64,000 nt of DNA from assembly GCA_037447655.1 (NCBI GenBank), contig JBBHKE010003580.1, positions 1 through 64,000 on the forward strand, read 5' to 3'. How positions within the stretch are numbered: position 1 is the stretch's first letter; each line of letters starts with the position of its first letter. This stretch comes from Zygnema cylindricum. Its lineage: Eukaryota > Streptophyta > Zygnematophyceae > Zygnematales > Zygnemataceae. The position numbers were made by a program, and so were the translations under genes. The notes under the pieces are model-generated. The model saw only the letters and a list, made by a program, of their open reading frames with translations. It made no database searches and had not been told where the DNA came from. Shown in pieces: positions 34,524 through 46,267 of this stretch.

Positions 34524-37500
34524 ATGTCCGGAAGCCCTTCTTATTCCCTTCTCCCTCCCCCACCTCCACCCAAACCTCGTAAACCTTCTAGGCGTTTGGA
34601 ATGTCTTGGGTGTCAGAACCTTTTTGCCGCGGAAGCCGGTATTTCCCTTGATACACGGAGTTGTCCACATTGTATAACCCTAGGTGGTCTTTTGTCTATG
34701 ACCTCTCCTCAATCATCGTCGACCACCCTCCCATCAAGCCCTACAGAGGAGGATTGGAATTACGTTTGGAATTACGTTCGTGAGTTAGATGTTTTGGGGG
34801 CTTACGATTTGGGAGCCCATCGCCCGCGATTGTACACCCGTATTCCTATGGCCGTCAGGATAATAGTACAAGATGCCCTCCACCTACCCTTGTCCCACAT
34901 TTCTTCAAACCCGGCGGACATTGCTCCTTGGCAACTTCTTCTTATGTTCTCTCTCTGGGTGCTAGTCCTTCCAAGTCGTGGAAGGGGCAGTGGGGCTAGA
35001 GAAACTATGGCCCGTTGTCGCCGATTCCTTCGTGGTGACTGGAAGGCCCTCCACGCCGAGCATGAGGATCGGGTATCGAGCACCTCTTTCATACCACGTC
35101 GGCCACCTAGGCCATCGGATGTCCCGACCTCTTATCGTCGAGCAATTCACTTAGGCCGTGTTGGTGAGCTTTCTCGAGCGGTTCGGGCCCTACAGCCATT
35201 CACCCCTGCACCCGGATCTTCTTCCACTGTTGAGGTCCTTCGAGCTCTCCATCCCCTTGCCCTTTCCCCTTTACCCCCTTCTATCCACGCCTTTGAGCCT
35301 TCTGAAAGTTTTACTTTGGATCGGGAGGTTTTCATTAAGGCTCTTAGCTCTTCTCCTCACCTTTCAGCGGGGGGCCCCTCGGGCACAGTGTATGAGTTGT
35401 TTCGCGACGTTTTGCCCCCTGAATCCGATGCCCGAGGGTTCGATGTGTTTTTTCGAGTATGTTCCCTTATTGCTAGTGGGGATGTTCCCCCTCGGATTTG
35501 TGATCTTCTCACGACGTCTCGTCTTGTGGCAGTCACCAAATCTAATGGTGGGATTCGCCCTATCGCCGTGGGAGAGGTTTTATATAGATTGGTGGCTCGT
35601 GCGATATGTCTCCAGCTCCAACCAGCTTTCCATGATTATTTTCTCCTCATTAGTTTGGAGTGGCCACGAGAGGGGGTTGTTAGGCCGTGGTCCACGGGAT
35701 TTGAGCTTTGTTTAATGTACATCCGGATTGGTTGGTTCTTCAGGTCGACGTTTCGAATGCCTTTAATACAATGGATTGGAACGTGATTTTTTCGGAGCTT
35801 ATGGCGGCTCCATCTCTGATTGTCCAATTATTCTCCTTTGTGAGGGCTTTCTATTCTTTGACAAGCAACCTTTCCTTCTCGGCCGATGGTGATCTCATTC
35901 CTCTCTCCTCTGCTACTGGCGCCCGCCAAGGCGACCCTCTCGGCGGACCTTTGTTCACCTTCGCCCATTACCGAGCCCTTCGTGCCTCCGCAATGGCCTT
36001 CCCTTCTTGCATTTTCCCTTCGTTCGCAGATAATACGCACATTATTGGGCCCAGAGAACAGGTTGTGTTGGCATATGATTTTTTCAAGGAACGTTTAGCC
36101 AAACTCAACCTTTCAGTCGAGCCGTCGAAGTGTGTTATTTGGTCTCCTCAGGATATTCCACTTTCGTTTACTCCACCTCTTGGTTTTCAAACCCCTTCTC
36201 CCTCCGATGGCATTCGAGTGCTTTGTTGCCCCCTTGGTTCGGATACTTTCGTGACCCAATTCCTTCATGATGTTTTACAGACAGATCTAGCCCAAGTGGA
36301 CAATCTTCCTCGCCTTCCCGATCTCCATGTTGCTTTTGCTATGTTAACCAGGTATTTTCCCCACCGCCCTTCCTATCTTACTCGTACTTCCCCTCCCACT
36401 CCGACATTTATCTCCTCTCTCTCGACTTTTGACGATCGCCTCATGGAAGTCCTCCACACTCTATTAGGTCGGGGGGCATTTGATCGCGAGTCTGGGCCAT
36501 CGGCCCGCATTCAAGCATCCCTCCCTGTCTCTACTGGGGGGTTGGGTCTACTATCCACCGCTCGTGTTGGTCCTGCTGCCTATGTGGGAAGTTGGTGTCT
36601 TATTGCCTCCACTCTTGTTTCCTGTTTCTTGGTTGGGGACACCCCCGTTCTAGCTACTGTTATCCCCCGGGTTTCAGACGGTGTGTTTGCCTTCAAGCGA
36701 TCTCTATTGGACGCGTCGCATTCTCTTCCTCCCCATGCCCTAGTGGATGTGCCAATTTTCTCCACCCTTGTTACAAAATCTGTTGAGCGTGTCCAGGAAT
36801 CGATTTCTGATCGGGTTGTCGCCGCCATTAAATCTGACCTTTTCAAGGCGCTTCCCTCTGATTCTTCGCGTGCCCGTCTTCTCTCTTGTGGCGGACCTGG
36901 TTCTAGGTCTTGGCTTTTTGCTACACCGATTTTGTCCACTCTCTGATTCTCACCGGCTCAATTCACCACCGCCCTCCGGTTTCGCCTTGGCCTCCCCCAT
37001 CCTCCTTTACTTGGTTCTCTTGTTTGTACATTTGGTCGCGTCTTGGGGGCCGATGGTGTCCATTTGCTTCGTTGCTCCCATGGGGGAGATTTGATCCAGG
37101 CGCATGACACTATTTGCGATGCCGTTGCGACTATCGCTTCAGAGGGGGGCTTTTCTGTGCGTCGAGAAGTTTCTCATATTATTCCCAAGCGTCGGATCGA
37201 TGTTGTTATGCTTGATGGTTCCCGTCGCATCTTCGGTGATATTGTTTTGGCGAACCCTACTTCTGCTACAGTTGTTGGTCAAGCGGCTCGACATGTTGGG
37301 GTGGCGGCTCGTGATGCCGCTAAGGCGAAAGAGCGTGATTATGCCCACCGAGACCCTATTGATGACTTTATTCCGATGGCGGTCGAGATCTTTGGTTGTC
37401 TGGGTGTTGCAATGGACGAGTTTGTCCTTACTTGTGCTCGACGTGCTTTCGAGCGCCGAGGACCAGGGAGCCCTCCTCCTTCGGTCCTTACTTCTTTTTA

Positions 37501-37648
37501 TCGTCAACGCTTATCTGTGGCTTTACAACGAGTGCAAGCTTCTATTCTCCTCCGATCGGTTGTTGCGGCTATGGATCCTCGCCGGGTTCCGAAACTCTCT
37601 CAACGTGCTCCCCCGGGATGGGGGGACTTACGGGGTTGCTTTTCGTAG
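34524..37648 (+). pseudogene. Non-LTR retrotransposon ORF: zinc finger, reverse transcriptase, restriction-like endonuclease
   Basis: A single damaged ORF, about 1,040 codons. The N-terminus has C-x2-C..C-P-H-C (LECLGCQNLF..SCPHC). RT motifs: GGIRPIAVGEVLYRLVARAI; LQVDVSNAFNTMDW (motif A, D present); ARQGDPLGGPLF (motif B); SFADNTHIIGP (motif C, with Asn where the second catalytic Asp is expected). The C-terminus has a Cys/His knuckle (LRCSHGGDLIQAHDTI) followed by RRIDVVMLDG..FGDIVLANPT, the R-x-x-D...D pattern of the R2-like restriction-type endonuclease, rather than an APE nuclease. Damage: a frameshift near 35,640-35,710 and an in-frame TGA at 36,944-36,946. GC content is visibly higher than in neighbouring sequence. 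The clade (R2/NeSL/CRE-like) is inferred from architecture only. Confidence 0.85.
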
Positions 37649-37880
37649 TTATTTAATTAGGTTGGGGTTGGGGTTGTAGTTATGGCTTTGCCAATTGTCG
37701 TGCTTTTCATTTTCAATTTGGGTGCTTTTATTTTCCTGGTTGTTGTTTTCTTTTTTGTTTTTGTTTTTGTTGTTCTGTTATTTTATTCCCATGCTGGTAG
37801 TTTCTCAGTTTCGGCCATTCCACCCTAGTTGTACCCCCGTACTCAGATGGTTTACCATCGTGCATTTTAATATATCATGC
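37649..37880 (+). mobile_element. 3' untranslated end of the retroelement with terminal hairpin
   Basis: The 3' region ends with ACTCAGATGGTTTACCATCG followed by a T/A-rich tail. GATGG-TTTA-CCATC can form a five-pair stem. The same end recurs at 58,895 (plus), 38,308 (minus) and in the LD intron repeats (minus), so it marks the element's 3' terminus. Confidence 0.75.
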
Positions 37881-38169
37881 GTATTGCATACTGAGCTTTG
37901 TGGCAAAACATAGTTAGAGTAGTCAATTCTGATTGAAAGTTAACTATAAAAATTCACTAACTCTAATAGCAATGGGCAGGTATGGTATTCAGCTAGCTAA
38001 AAGGACAAATTCTCTTTGTCCTATCTAGAGGACAATTTCGACTTACAATAGTTTAATATTTGTCAATCCACCTCAAAACAAGGACAAGTTTGACTAATAA
38101 AAATGGTATATATACCAATCAGCAATCCACCAAAAAACATGAAGGATAGATTTGCCTAGTAGGGTAACC

Positions 38170-38620
38170 ACAGCGAAGAAATCTGCCCTAATGCTGAGGG
38201 TAAATCATATAGTTGTGGCACAAACCGTATGTAAATTAACCCACATTGCACTTGTTAATAAAGTCGGTATTTTCTTTAAATATATAAGATAATAGGGCCG
38301 ACTTTATTAAAAAGCGCGATGGTAAACCATCTGAGTCCATAGGAACAAAAGGAAGTAGCATTGCTAAAACTGAAAAAACCACATGACTACGGAATAAACA
38401 AAGAGGAAAATCAAGGCAAAACCGACGAAAATACGAAAGAATGGCAGGGAAATCAAAAACACCCTAAAAAGCAAAACCCCGCAAACAAAACATCAAAGGA
38501 AAAAACTAACACCAACATAACTAAAAATCTACGGAAAGCAACCACGTAAGTCCCCGAATCCCACGAGGAGGAAGTTCCGGAAACTGTACAATTTACCTTC
38601 AAAACGAGGGTAAAAAACTT
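38170..38620. mobile_element. MITE interrupted by a reverse-strand 3' fragment of the retroelement
   Basis: The left part GCCCTAATGCTGAGGGTAAA and right part TACAATTTACCTTCAAAACG..GAGGGTAAA are the two halves of a short element that is intact at about 53,793-53,900. Between them (about 38,300-38,565, minus strand) lies a retroelement 3' end whose reverse complement matches the 58.6-58.93 kb copy, from GGGGACTTA..GCTTTCCGTAG through ATGGACTCAGATGGTTTACC. The order of insertion is therefore readable. Confidence 0.7.
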
Positions 38621-38630
38621 CTCAAGTGAA

Positions 38631-38851
38631 ACTACACCTTGCATCGCTATTAGCGTTAATAATTTTTTCACAACTGAAAACATTTTTTTTCCATACACAC
38701 TTGTCCGATTTTCAATTTGAGATCGCCAATCGGCAGCTGAGAATCTTACCTTTCAATCGCAACCGTCAGATCCACAATCGGACGTGTGTACGGAGAAAAA
38801 AAATTTTAAGAGACGAAAAAAACATCAACACTAATGGCGATTCAGGTGTAC
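38631..38851. mobile_element. MITE family 1, copy 2
   Basis: The left end ACTACACCTTGCATCGCTATTAG and the right-end complement GGTACACCTGAATCGCCATTAG are inverted. The interior matches copy 1, including CTTGTCCGATTTTCAA, CTTACCTTTCAATCGCAACC, and GTACGGAGAAAA followed by TTTTAAGAGAC. Confidence 0.8.
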
Positions 38852-40569
38852 CCTATGTTAAGAATGGTCTACTAGATATATTTACCAATCCACTAGGAAG
38901 CATGAATTTTGTTGAGAAGGTAACTGTCCTGTCACAGCATTATATCAACTTTAAAGCTAGCAAGACATTGATGTTTCCTCAAAAAAAATCAACATTGTCA
39001 TGTTTTCCATTAAAAAAACCTTTTGAAGGCAATCACGATGCTCTATTCAAACTATGGAACGCATAAACTGGTGGGAAGCCAGAGAAGCATCCTAAGAATA
39101 CTACAAAGTTGTCATGATTTTCTATTGTTGCATGGCTTGTCTTGGGTTTCATCTTGAAGGCTTATTATCATTTTTATGCCGCTATTTTCCTGTGGAGATA
39201 AACCCTAAGAGACTTGGAAGGTGCTGTATGTCAGTTACATAATTTAGTGACGATGTGTAATCTTTGGATTTATTGGTGGATATGTTGGCCGCTTTTTTTG
39301 CTCGGTGGAACAGGTTGACTTAAAAAGTGTTAAGTTTGACCAGAGGGAGCAGAGCTCACCCATTACATAGCATCACAGTCTACCACTCACGCAACCATTG
39401 CCTTTTCTTGCCCATGTGCTTCAGTTTCATTTTTGCCTTTCAATTTTTGTTCCCATGCATTTTTGTTCAAATATGTTTACCATCTAGTGAAGTCTTACTC
39501 TTTTTCTATAAAGCTCAATAGTCTTGACCGCACCTGTGCGATTTTCCCTCTGCGCGATTTTGTGTCGACCCGCCATTCGGATCCTCGTTCAATTTCGCAT
39601 CAGTTCCATTTTGAATTTCCGACGATGTCTTAACTTCGACCGACAGTCAAATTTCGTCGTCGGCGACTGTTCATGTCGTTAGCAGATTCAGATCCATCTC
39701 ATTTCTGCCACGTCGCCACAATATTTGGGCACCAACGACTTTGGTCGATTTTCAACGGTAATCCGATTCTGTCTACGCGAGTTGTTAAAATCGGTACTCG
39801 CGATTTTCTTACTTTCAACATCGTGCAAATCTGTAACACATGATTTACCGTAATACTGAGGGTGACGTTTCATCGTAACGCTGTCTGGACGTAAAAGTAA
39901 CGACACACGCAACCGACATGCATAGGGCAAACGACATACGGCAAACATACTTCACACAGCGTAACATAGAGCATTCGGTTATAATAGAACTTCAACCTGA
40001 CTGTTCAAGAGTGATATACACACTGTTCAAGAATCTACTAGAAGCCGTCAACACGGGTCTTTGGAGGCAACATGGGAAGGAAAGACGACATACCAACAAA
40101 AAAAATCTTGGAATTCATAAATTTCATATCCAACACATCCACAATCATTGCCGAAAAATGTCATGGAAAAACGTGACACTTCCTGATTCTATGTATATAG
40201 TTTCCCGAGACCAAATCTGTACATGATCTCCATAAGACTATGTAGTTGGTCGTCGTACACAGTGCATGAGATAACAACAAAACTCAGACTTCGTCTACCC
40301 AATCGGAGGACAAAATTTGCCATTCTTTACTGGCCTAATGATAAATGTGAACAATAAAACAGGCGGCATAGCTTTTGTTGATCTCAACAAAAACTAAAAT
40401 GCCAATTTCTATGTGCTAGAGTTACTCTCGAAAGTCTCCCACGTAATAGAATCAAAAACTCAATCATGAAGCTCATAGGCTTTGAACACAAAGATCAGCA
40501 AAACGGTTCCCGGCCATAACCATTGAAGAACATATCCATCATCCTATTGAAGACAGATGATGTTTCCTA

Positions 40570-43500
40570 TTATGCATTAAAGGCTTTCTCAAGCCCTGAA
40601 AGCTCAATTCTCCACGACTCCAATCGTCGAATTTTCTCCTCTTCTTCCGATGTTCTCTGTCTGCTTGCAGAAGCGGCTTCTAAAGACTCTCCCTGTCGAA
40701 TCTGGAATACAAAACAAAAGAAAGGATCGTCAATAGACATAGATCGTCAATAGCCATAGATTGTCAATGAACATAGAAAGGATTATCAATAAACAAAGAA
40801 AAGATAGTAAGGATTGTTGACAAACAAAGAAAGGATTGTGAAAAAACAAAGAAAGTGATTGTTGAGAGCTAAAAACCTGAGCTTGCTGTTAGGTCACAAC
40901 TAAGAATACGGAATCTACACGTTCCATGGCTATTAGAGTTGCTGAATTATAAGCGTAGACACTTTAGTAGAACTAACTCCACTACATTATGTTTTGCTAC
41001 ATTATGTTGTGCTCATTATCAACCACTTAATTAGTTTCATTAACAATAATCTATGATTTTCGGTCAACGTGCAAACCAAAACAACACGTTCAGTTGAAAA
41101 AAACTACAGCCCTACTGATTGTTATTGTGAAGAAGCAAACGCAGAGTCATCAATCTAACTTCGCATTTTGAGTGAAGTTATTGTTTTTCACGAGGAGCCT
41201 AGTCTATCTATTAATAAATATACACACCACTTTTCTCCAAAGGGAACTGTTACTGAGCTATTCTCCTTTCTCAATTTGGTCAATCTCTATTTGATCACCC
41301 AGAATTTGATCTGATATGATCTCTAAGCAATACACCGCCTCATAACTCTTGATACAAGACTTTGAATTGAGTAGTTTCTTCATAGACTTGTTCGTTACGC
41401 CATATATATTCAAAATACATTGCTCGTTGCCACACCATGCGCTGCAATTTAAACATACCTTGTCCAGAAAAACATGGTTTTTTCTGCTTTCCATAATTTT
41501 GCTTTTTTATTTATGAATGTATTTCTTTTCTTTTTCCTCTATGTAGGCATCTTCTGGACCTGTGTTTATCAAAAAGAAAAGACTCGAAAGAGTTCCATAA
41601 TTCCAAATATGAAACAACCACAATCTCCAAAAATACATGCCCTGTTGGTTACAAATAAAACAATTTGACTTTGAAAAGTTATCCTGTCTAGACACAAATG
41701 TTGGAAGTAAAATGTTGCAAAGAAATAGCGGCAAAAAAATTAAAAAAAAGGCACCTGTCGTCAAATAGATGAAAATTTGTATACGTTAAAAATGAACAAT
41801 GCCGCTGAATGTAAACATTGCAAGTACGAGTGCAGTTGGTTGAGGGAGAGACAGGGAGGGAGAGAGGGGGGAGGAGAGAGAGAGAGAGGGAGCAAGAGAA
41901 AGGGAAAGAGGGAGAGAAAGAGGGAGAGAGAGAGAGGGAGCAAGAGAAAGGGAAAGAGGGAAAGAGAGAGAGGGAGAGAGAGGGAGAGAGGGAGAGGGAG
42001 AGAGGGAGACAAGGAGAGCGAGGGAGAGAGACAGGGAGAGAGAGAGGGGGGGAAGAGAGAGCATTATGCATCAGTGTTACACACGGTAAATACTCCGTAC
42101 AAGAATACACAACATGACTTATCCTGAATTCCTTTTCTTTTCAAATGTTGTGAATTACTTCCATGGAACTTGTGTCATAACCCTTTTCTATTCACTTGTG
42201 TTGTAACTTGTGCTATAACTCTTTTATGAAAAACTCTTCCATGAAGAACACTTTCTATGAAACTTAAGCCATAAACACTTTTCTATTCATTCCCACATTT
42301 CTCTAGCTAGCTTATTATAAGCATGCATGTCTTTCTCAAGTTATGCAGAATAAATCTGTTCTGCAGTTGTTTAAAAGGTTAATTTGAGAGGATATGAAGT
42401 ACAATTAGCTGTCTCTAACACGAAATCTCTCCCTCTCCCTCTCCCTCTCCCCCTGCCTCTCCCCCTTCTCCCTCCCCCTCCCCATCCCCCTCCCTCTCCA
42501 CCTCTCTCCAGTTCAGCTTTCAAAAATCCACACTATCTTCTTTTAAACCAGCCACCAGCACAACAGCAGAGCTTTGTTCTTCTTTTAACCTGGTTTCCCA
42601 TGGCCTTATGAAGGAATGACGAAAAAATATCTCACCTTCTTCCGCAAAGCCCGGATTTTCTTTTCCAACTCTACCTTCGAACTCCCACTCTCTCCGTCCG
42701 TCCCACTCCTCGTTGTAGAGCTCTTCTCCTCTTTTTCAGCTGACCTAACTGGCACGGCCCCTGAGGTTTCCCGGGCCGACAACTGAAGACTTGCCATACT
42801 TTCCTCCACAATACTTCTTGCTATTTCCTCCATCCTTCCTTGTTTTGGAGCTTCCTCACTTGCCGTTACAGGAACTGATGCCTGCGCAGGACTCAACCCT
42901 AATTCAGACAAAGCATGATAAAAATCGGACCTGCCTTTTTGGGAATTTTGGGAGTGATTGTCAAATTATACCTATAGTGATATAGTAGCATATATGGTGA
43001 TATATGTAAATCACTTTATATATCACCATATCACTATAGCACTATATCGCTATGAAATATATATATTATAGTGATATAGTGATATAGTGATATATATATA
43101 TGGTAATATATTTTTTAGTGATGTCAAAATAATACATTCCATGCTTGACTTCATCACCATTGCCCAGGCTGCAATAAATTTCAATGAGAAGCATACCCAT
43201 CATTTCTGTAATAGGTTAATTACACATATGCGATTACTGGCCTTACTGGTCAGTAATTTCAGAAAAAATCGTACAAAAGCTGTATGAATCGTACATTTTT
43301 GCGGACAATTACTGTAATAACTACCGGCCAGAAATCACGCATGTGTAATTAACCTATAATGTGCTCTCAGCCTTTCTCTTTTGTCTCACCTTTTTCTCTT
43401 TTCGTTTTTCATTCTTTCGAGCTGCTCGACTTTTTGCATTCATTTGTGCAGCCATCTCTGGATCCACTCCAGGAGGCAAAACTGGACCAGAATTTCGGGG

Positions 43501-44260
43501 CTGTTTCCATCATCCCCTTGCCCAAAAAATCGCCAGTTCAAGTTTTGGAGCCACATTACCAACATGCTCCAAAAACCGACAAACAAAGTAACTCATGCTG
43601 CAAAACTAAACACCACCAAAACAGATTCATTATTTTAAGACAATGAAACCTTTTAATTTAATCCCGTATTGACATATTACTAGAGTTCTGTGAATCTTAG
43701 TCCCTAGGGTTTGTTAAAACCAACAATCTCTAAAAACGACAATTTTAAACCCCCTCTTAACCCCAAAAAAAACATGACTATAAAAAAGCACAGACATAAT
43801 TTTCCATTCTGGACTCTATCTATTGAACTCAACCCTAAAATAATCTAGCTTTACTACATTAACACTCTTCAAAGACTTGGAATGAAACTTAAAAACCTTC
43901 AAACCTAAAAATGACTCAATTGAGACACACAACAAAACAGCAACCAATTATGAAAGAAAATTCCTCTCCTCGTCCACGCATATTGACAAAATAAACAGAG
44001 TAACAAGATTTTAACTGTAACACACCGGTAATCCAAAAGGAAAGTTAACAAACTGTAAGCATAACCAGCCATTTTACATAGAATATGGAACAAAACAATT
44101 GATTAACAGACATACCCGAGATCCTTTGGCTTCGTATAGGGCGACCTCGTCCTGCGGAATGTATCCGGCTCGAATTCTAACTTCCTTTCGAAAAGTTCCA
44201 TCCGGTCTTCGGGACGCCGGCAAAACACGTTCACCGGAACCATTCGAACTGCTGTTATCC

Positions 44261-44262
<2 letters not shown>
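40570..44262 (-). CDS. PYM: Partner of Y14 and Mago (PYM/WIBG), four exons
   Basis: PYM binds the Mago-Y14 dimer and dismantles exon-junction complexes on translated mRNA. Exons: 44262-44116, 43500-43390, 42881-42636, 40701-40570, all phase 0, giving 210 residues plus stop, the usual size. The N-terminus has the diagnostic block [20 protein letters not shown] and [20 protein letters not shown]. The middle has [12 protein letters not shown] and the basic [13 protein letters not shown]. The C-terminus has [14 protein letters not shown] joined to [17 protein letters not shown], like other PYM proteins. The start ATG is the first residue before the motif and is directly preceded by a (CT)n tract on the sense strand. 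Introns hold GA-rich microsatellites and a MITE. Confidence 0.92.
41838..42056. repeat. GAGAGG-type microsatellite in PYM intron 3
   Basis: About 220 bp is almost pure purine on the plus strand (GAGAGAGGGAG units). It produces long artificial ORFs in all frames. Confidence 0.95.
42960..43112. repeat. TATAGTGATA palindromic repeats in PYM intron 2
   Basis: Units of ATATAGTGATATAGTGATAT occur on one arm and their complements (ATATCACCATATCACTATAG) on the other, so the whole stretch can fold into a long AT hairpin. Confidence 0.85.
43208..43360. mobile_element. Short MITE in PYM intron 2
   Basis: The left arm ATAGGTTAATTACACATATG continues into CGATTACTGGCC. The right-arm complement is ATAGGTTAATTACACATGCG followed by TGATTTCTGGCC. 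The inverted repeats are about 40 bp long with a short centre, and the element ends only about 30 bp before the PYM donor at 43,389. Confidence 0.8.

Positions 44263-44334
<72 letters not shown>
44263..44334. repeat. (GA)n/(CT)n microsatellite abutting the PYM start codon
   Basis: About 70 bp of pure GA dinucleotides on the plus strand read as CT repeats in the PYM 5' leader, immediately next to ATG (44,262-44,260). Confidence 0.95.
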
Positions 44335-44335
<1 letters not shown>

Positions 44336-46267
44336 GAAGAAAGCATACGTACAAAAATCTCCCCACAAAATATTCACACAAAAGCTCTTCACAAAATTTT
44401 CGTAATTTAAGTATCATACGCGTACGAAATACTAAAATTTCAGTATTGTGCACTCTTAGGGTACAGTACTGTACTCGTTAGGACGGTAGGCTGTCCTTTA
44501 CTTTCTTTAGTGTACGAATAATGTACAACCGGATGTATTGTGTACAAGTATGTCGAAGCAGCAACAGATTGATCGTCGGAATAGCTTTGAAATGCCTGAA
44601 TTCACCGACATAAAGAGTCAATAACTCAATACAGTTAGGGTGTGGCCCCATGTATTGACAACGCAAATACAGTTAAGCAGGACAGTCGGAGGTTCCAGGG
44701 GACTGTAGTAGAACTACTTACCGTACTATCGTACTGTATAGTTTAAATCTTTTCGTACCATAAAGCACCGTTCATGTACCAAAGATTCTCCGCTGACGTT
44801 ATCAAAGAAAGCGCGACAAGACTTTCTTCCGTATGAAGGAATATAGAGACAATGCTGGAAAGGCGAGGAAAAGAGATTTAGCTTACAACTGTCTTTGCAA
44901 AGTCAATTTTTTATAAAACAGAAAAACATTCATATTGTTCGACTTTGTACATCGGAGCCTCTTGCGATACACATATTGTCATAGACATGAGCAGACAAAG
45001 CAACAGTTAAGAGTCACGAGTGAAGAGCTAAGAGTTCAGATGAACAGCAGTTAAGAGTTGCAATCTGAAAATTTTCCGAAAACTGATCTGCCAAGCTTGT
45101 GCCAGATGAACAGCGAACTATAATTTTACTTGAAACCATACTCTGCTGGAAGATTGAGGAACAGCAGTGGCCGGAGGTTTGTGCTGTCCATGCAATCAAT
45201 TATTACAGAACTTGCCAATGAAAATCGCTTCCTACCAATAGGAGGATCACGAATGGTCGGCCGTTTTTTCTCCCCTTTTGGCAATGGTTAGCAAGGGTCG
45301 TGTCACCAGCGTACAAGGGGCTGTGTTTCCTTCTGAAAAAGAACCACAGCAGGCCCTGAAAGGGCAAAACGGATGCAGCCATGGACAATTTGTCTTTCAC
45401 ATGCTCTCCTTCCTCGTGTGAGTGTTTATACGAGTCGGTGAACTGCGGATCTTTAAGTAGTTTGTAGGAATCAGCAGGTGGAAAAAAAGTGGCCGATGGA
45501 AGGTTTCGGTGTGAGAAACGAATGCCTGCTAAACTTCTACGTAGCTTTTAAAGAACTTTTCATGATTATGGTGAATGAGACATCTTTTCAGTTCATGCAA
45601 GAAAGTTACAGTCGGATGTTCTGCGACAATTCTTGATGCAGCTTGAGTGTCCTTTAATTTTAGGTTCTTGCATTACCGACATGGCTACACAACTTGGTGA
45701 TTCGATTTGCTCGCTGTATTGAAAGTCTTTTTAATCCTCAAACATCGAGGAATATTTATTTTTATTTTCCAATGGCTTAATTGGATATCGATGTCTGTCC
45801 ACACTTTGGAGCTGGCATAGAAGCTAGTGCTGGAGCTGGCTTCTTTGGTCAGGAGCTTAACTTTCTATGTTTATTATTGCCTGCTGTGTTGGGAGGTTCT
45901 ACAGGTTCCTTTATGGACTTTGCTGGCATGTTAAAGCCTCTGCCAAGTATTCTTCATCAGCGGGCATCGGCCATTATTCTAAGGTATACAATTATTGAGG
46001 AGCTTTTTGGTTTTGGCGTTTGGTAGATCATCTGTTCAAATGTGAATGTGATCAAACTTCATTCCAAAGAAGTTTTTACTTTAGATTTGCAATGTTTTTG
46101 ATGGAGCATCTAAGCGAGCAGATGACAGCATTGTGTGCTTGTCACCTAAAGCACCCAACCACAAGTGAGAATTTGCTTCAAAAAATCTTGCTTGTGCAAT
46201 TTGAAGTCACATGTGGAGTAACCTGGCTACACAGCTGCTGCTATCAAAGCCTCTCCACGCAGGGTAG
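44335..46267. other. Divergent interval between PYM and the AIG1-like gene
   Basis: A GTACAGTACTGTACTCG string at about 44,461 lies near the presumed PYM promoter. The 5' exons of the AIG1-like gene should lie between about 45.4 and 46.2 kb, but I could not define them from frame or splice signals. Confidence 0.5.

Larger units (their letters stand above)
37881..40569. other. Repeat-rich intergenic region between retroelement and PYM
   Basis: It holds nested repeats (37,920-38,620, listed separately), a MITE (38,631-38,851) and about 1.7 kb of sequence without recognised genes. The ORFs at 39,327-39,633 and 39,918-40,226 have no recognisable motif. Confidence 0.5.

Noticed and set aside
35158-35715. 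Plus-strand 185-codon ORF overlapping the retroelement
   Set aside because: It is mostly a shifted frame of the RT gene. It only helps to locate the frameshift.
37104-37679. 191-codon ORF over the endonuclease region
   Set aside because: It is an alternative frame of the endonuclease domain, which has the recognisable Cys/His and R-x-x-D motifs.
41688-42127. Several overlapping S/L/P- and E/R-rich ORFs on both strands
   Set aside because: They come from a purine microsatellite inside PYM intron 3.
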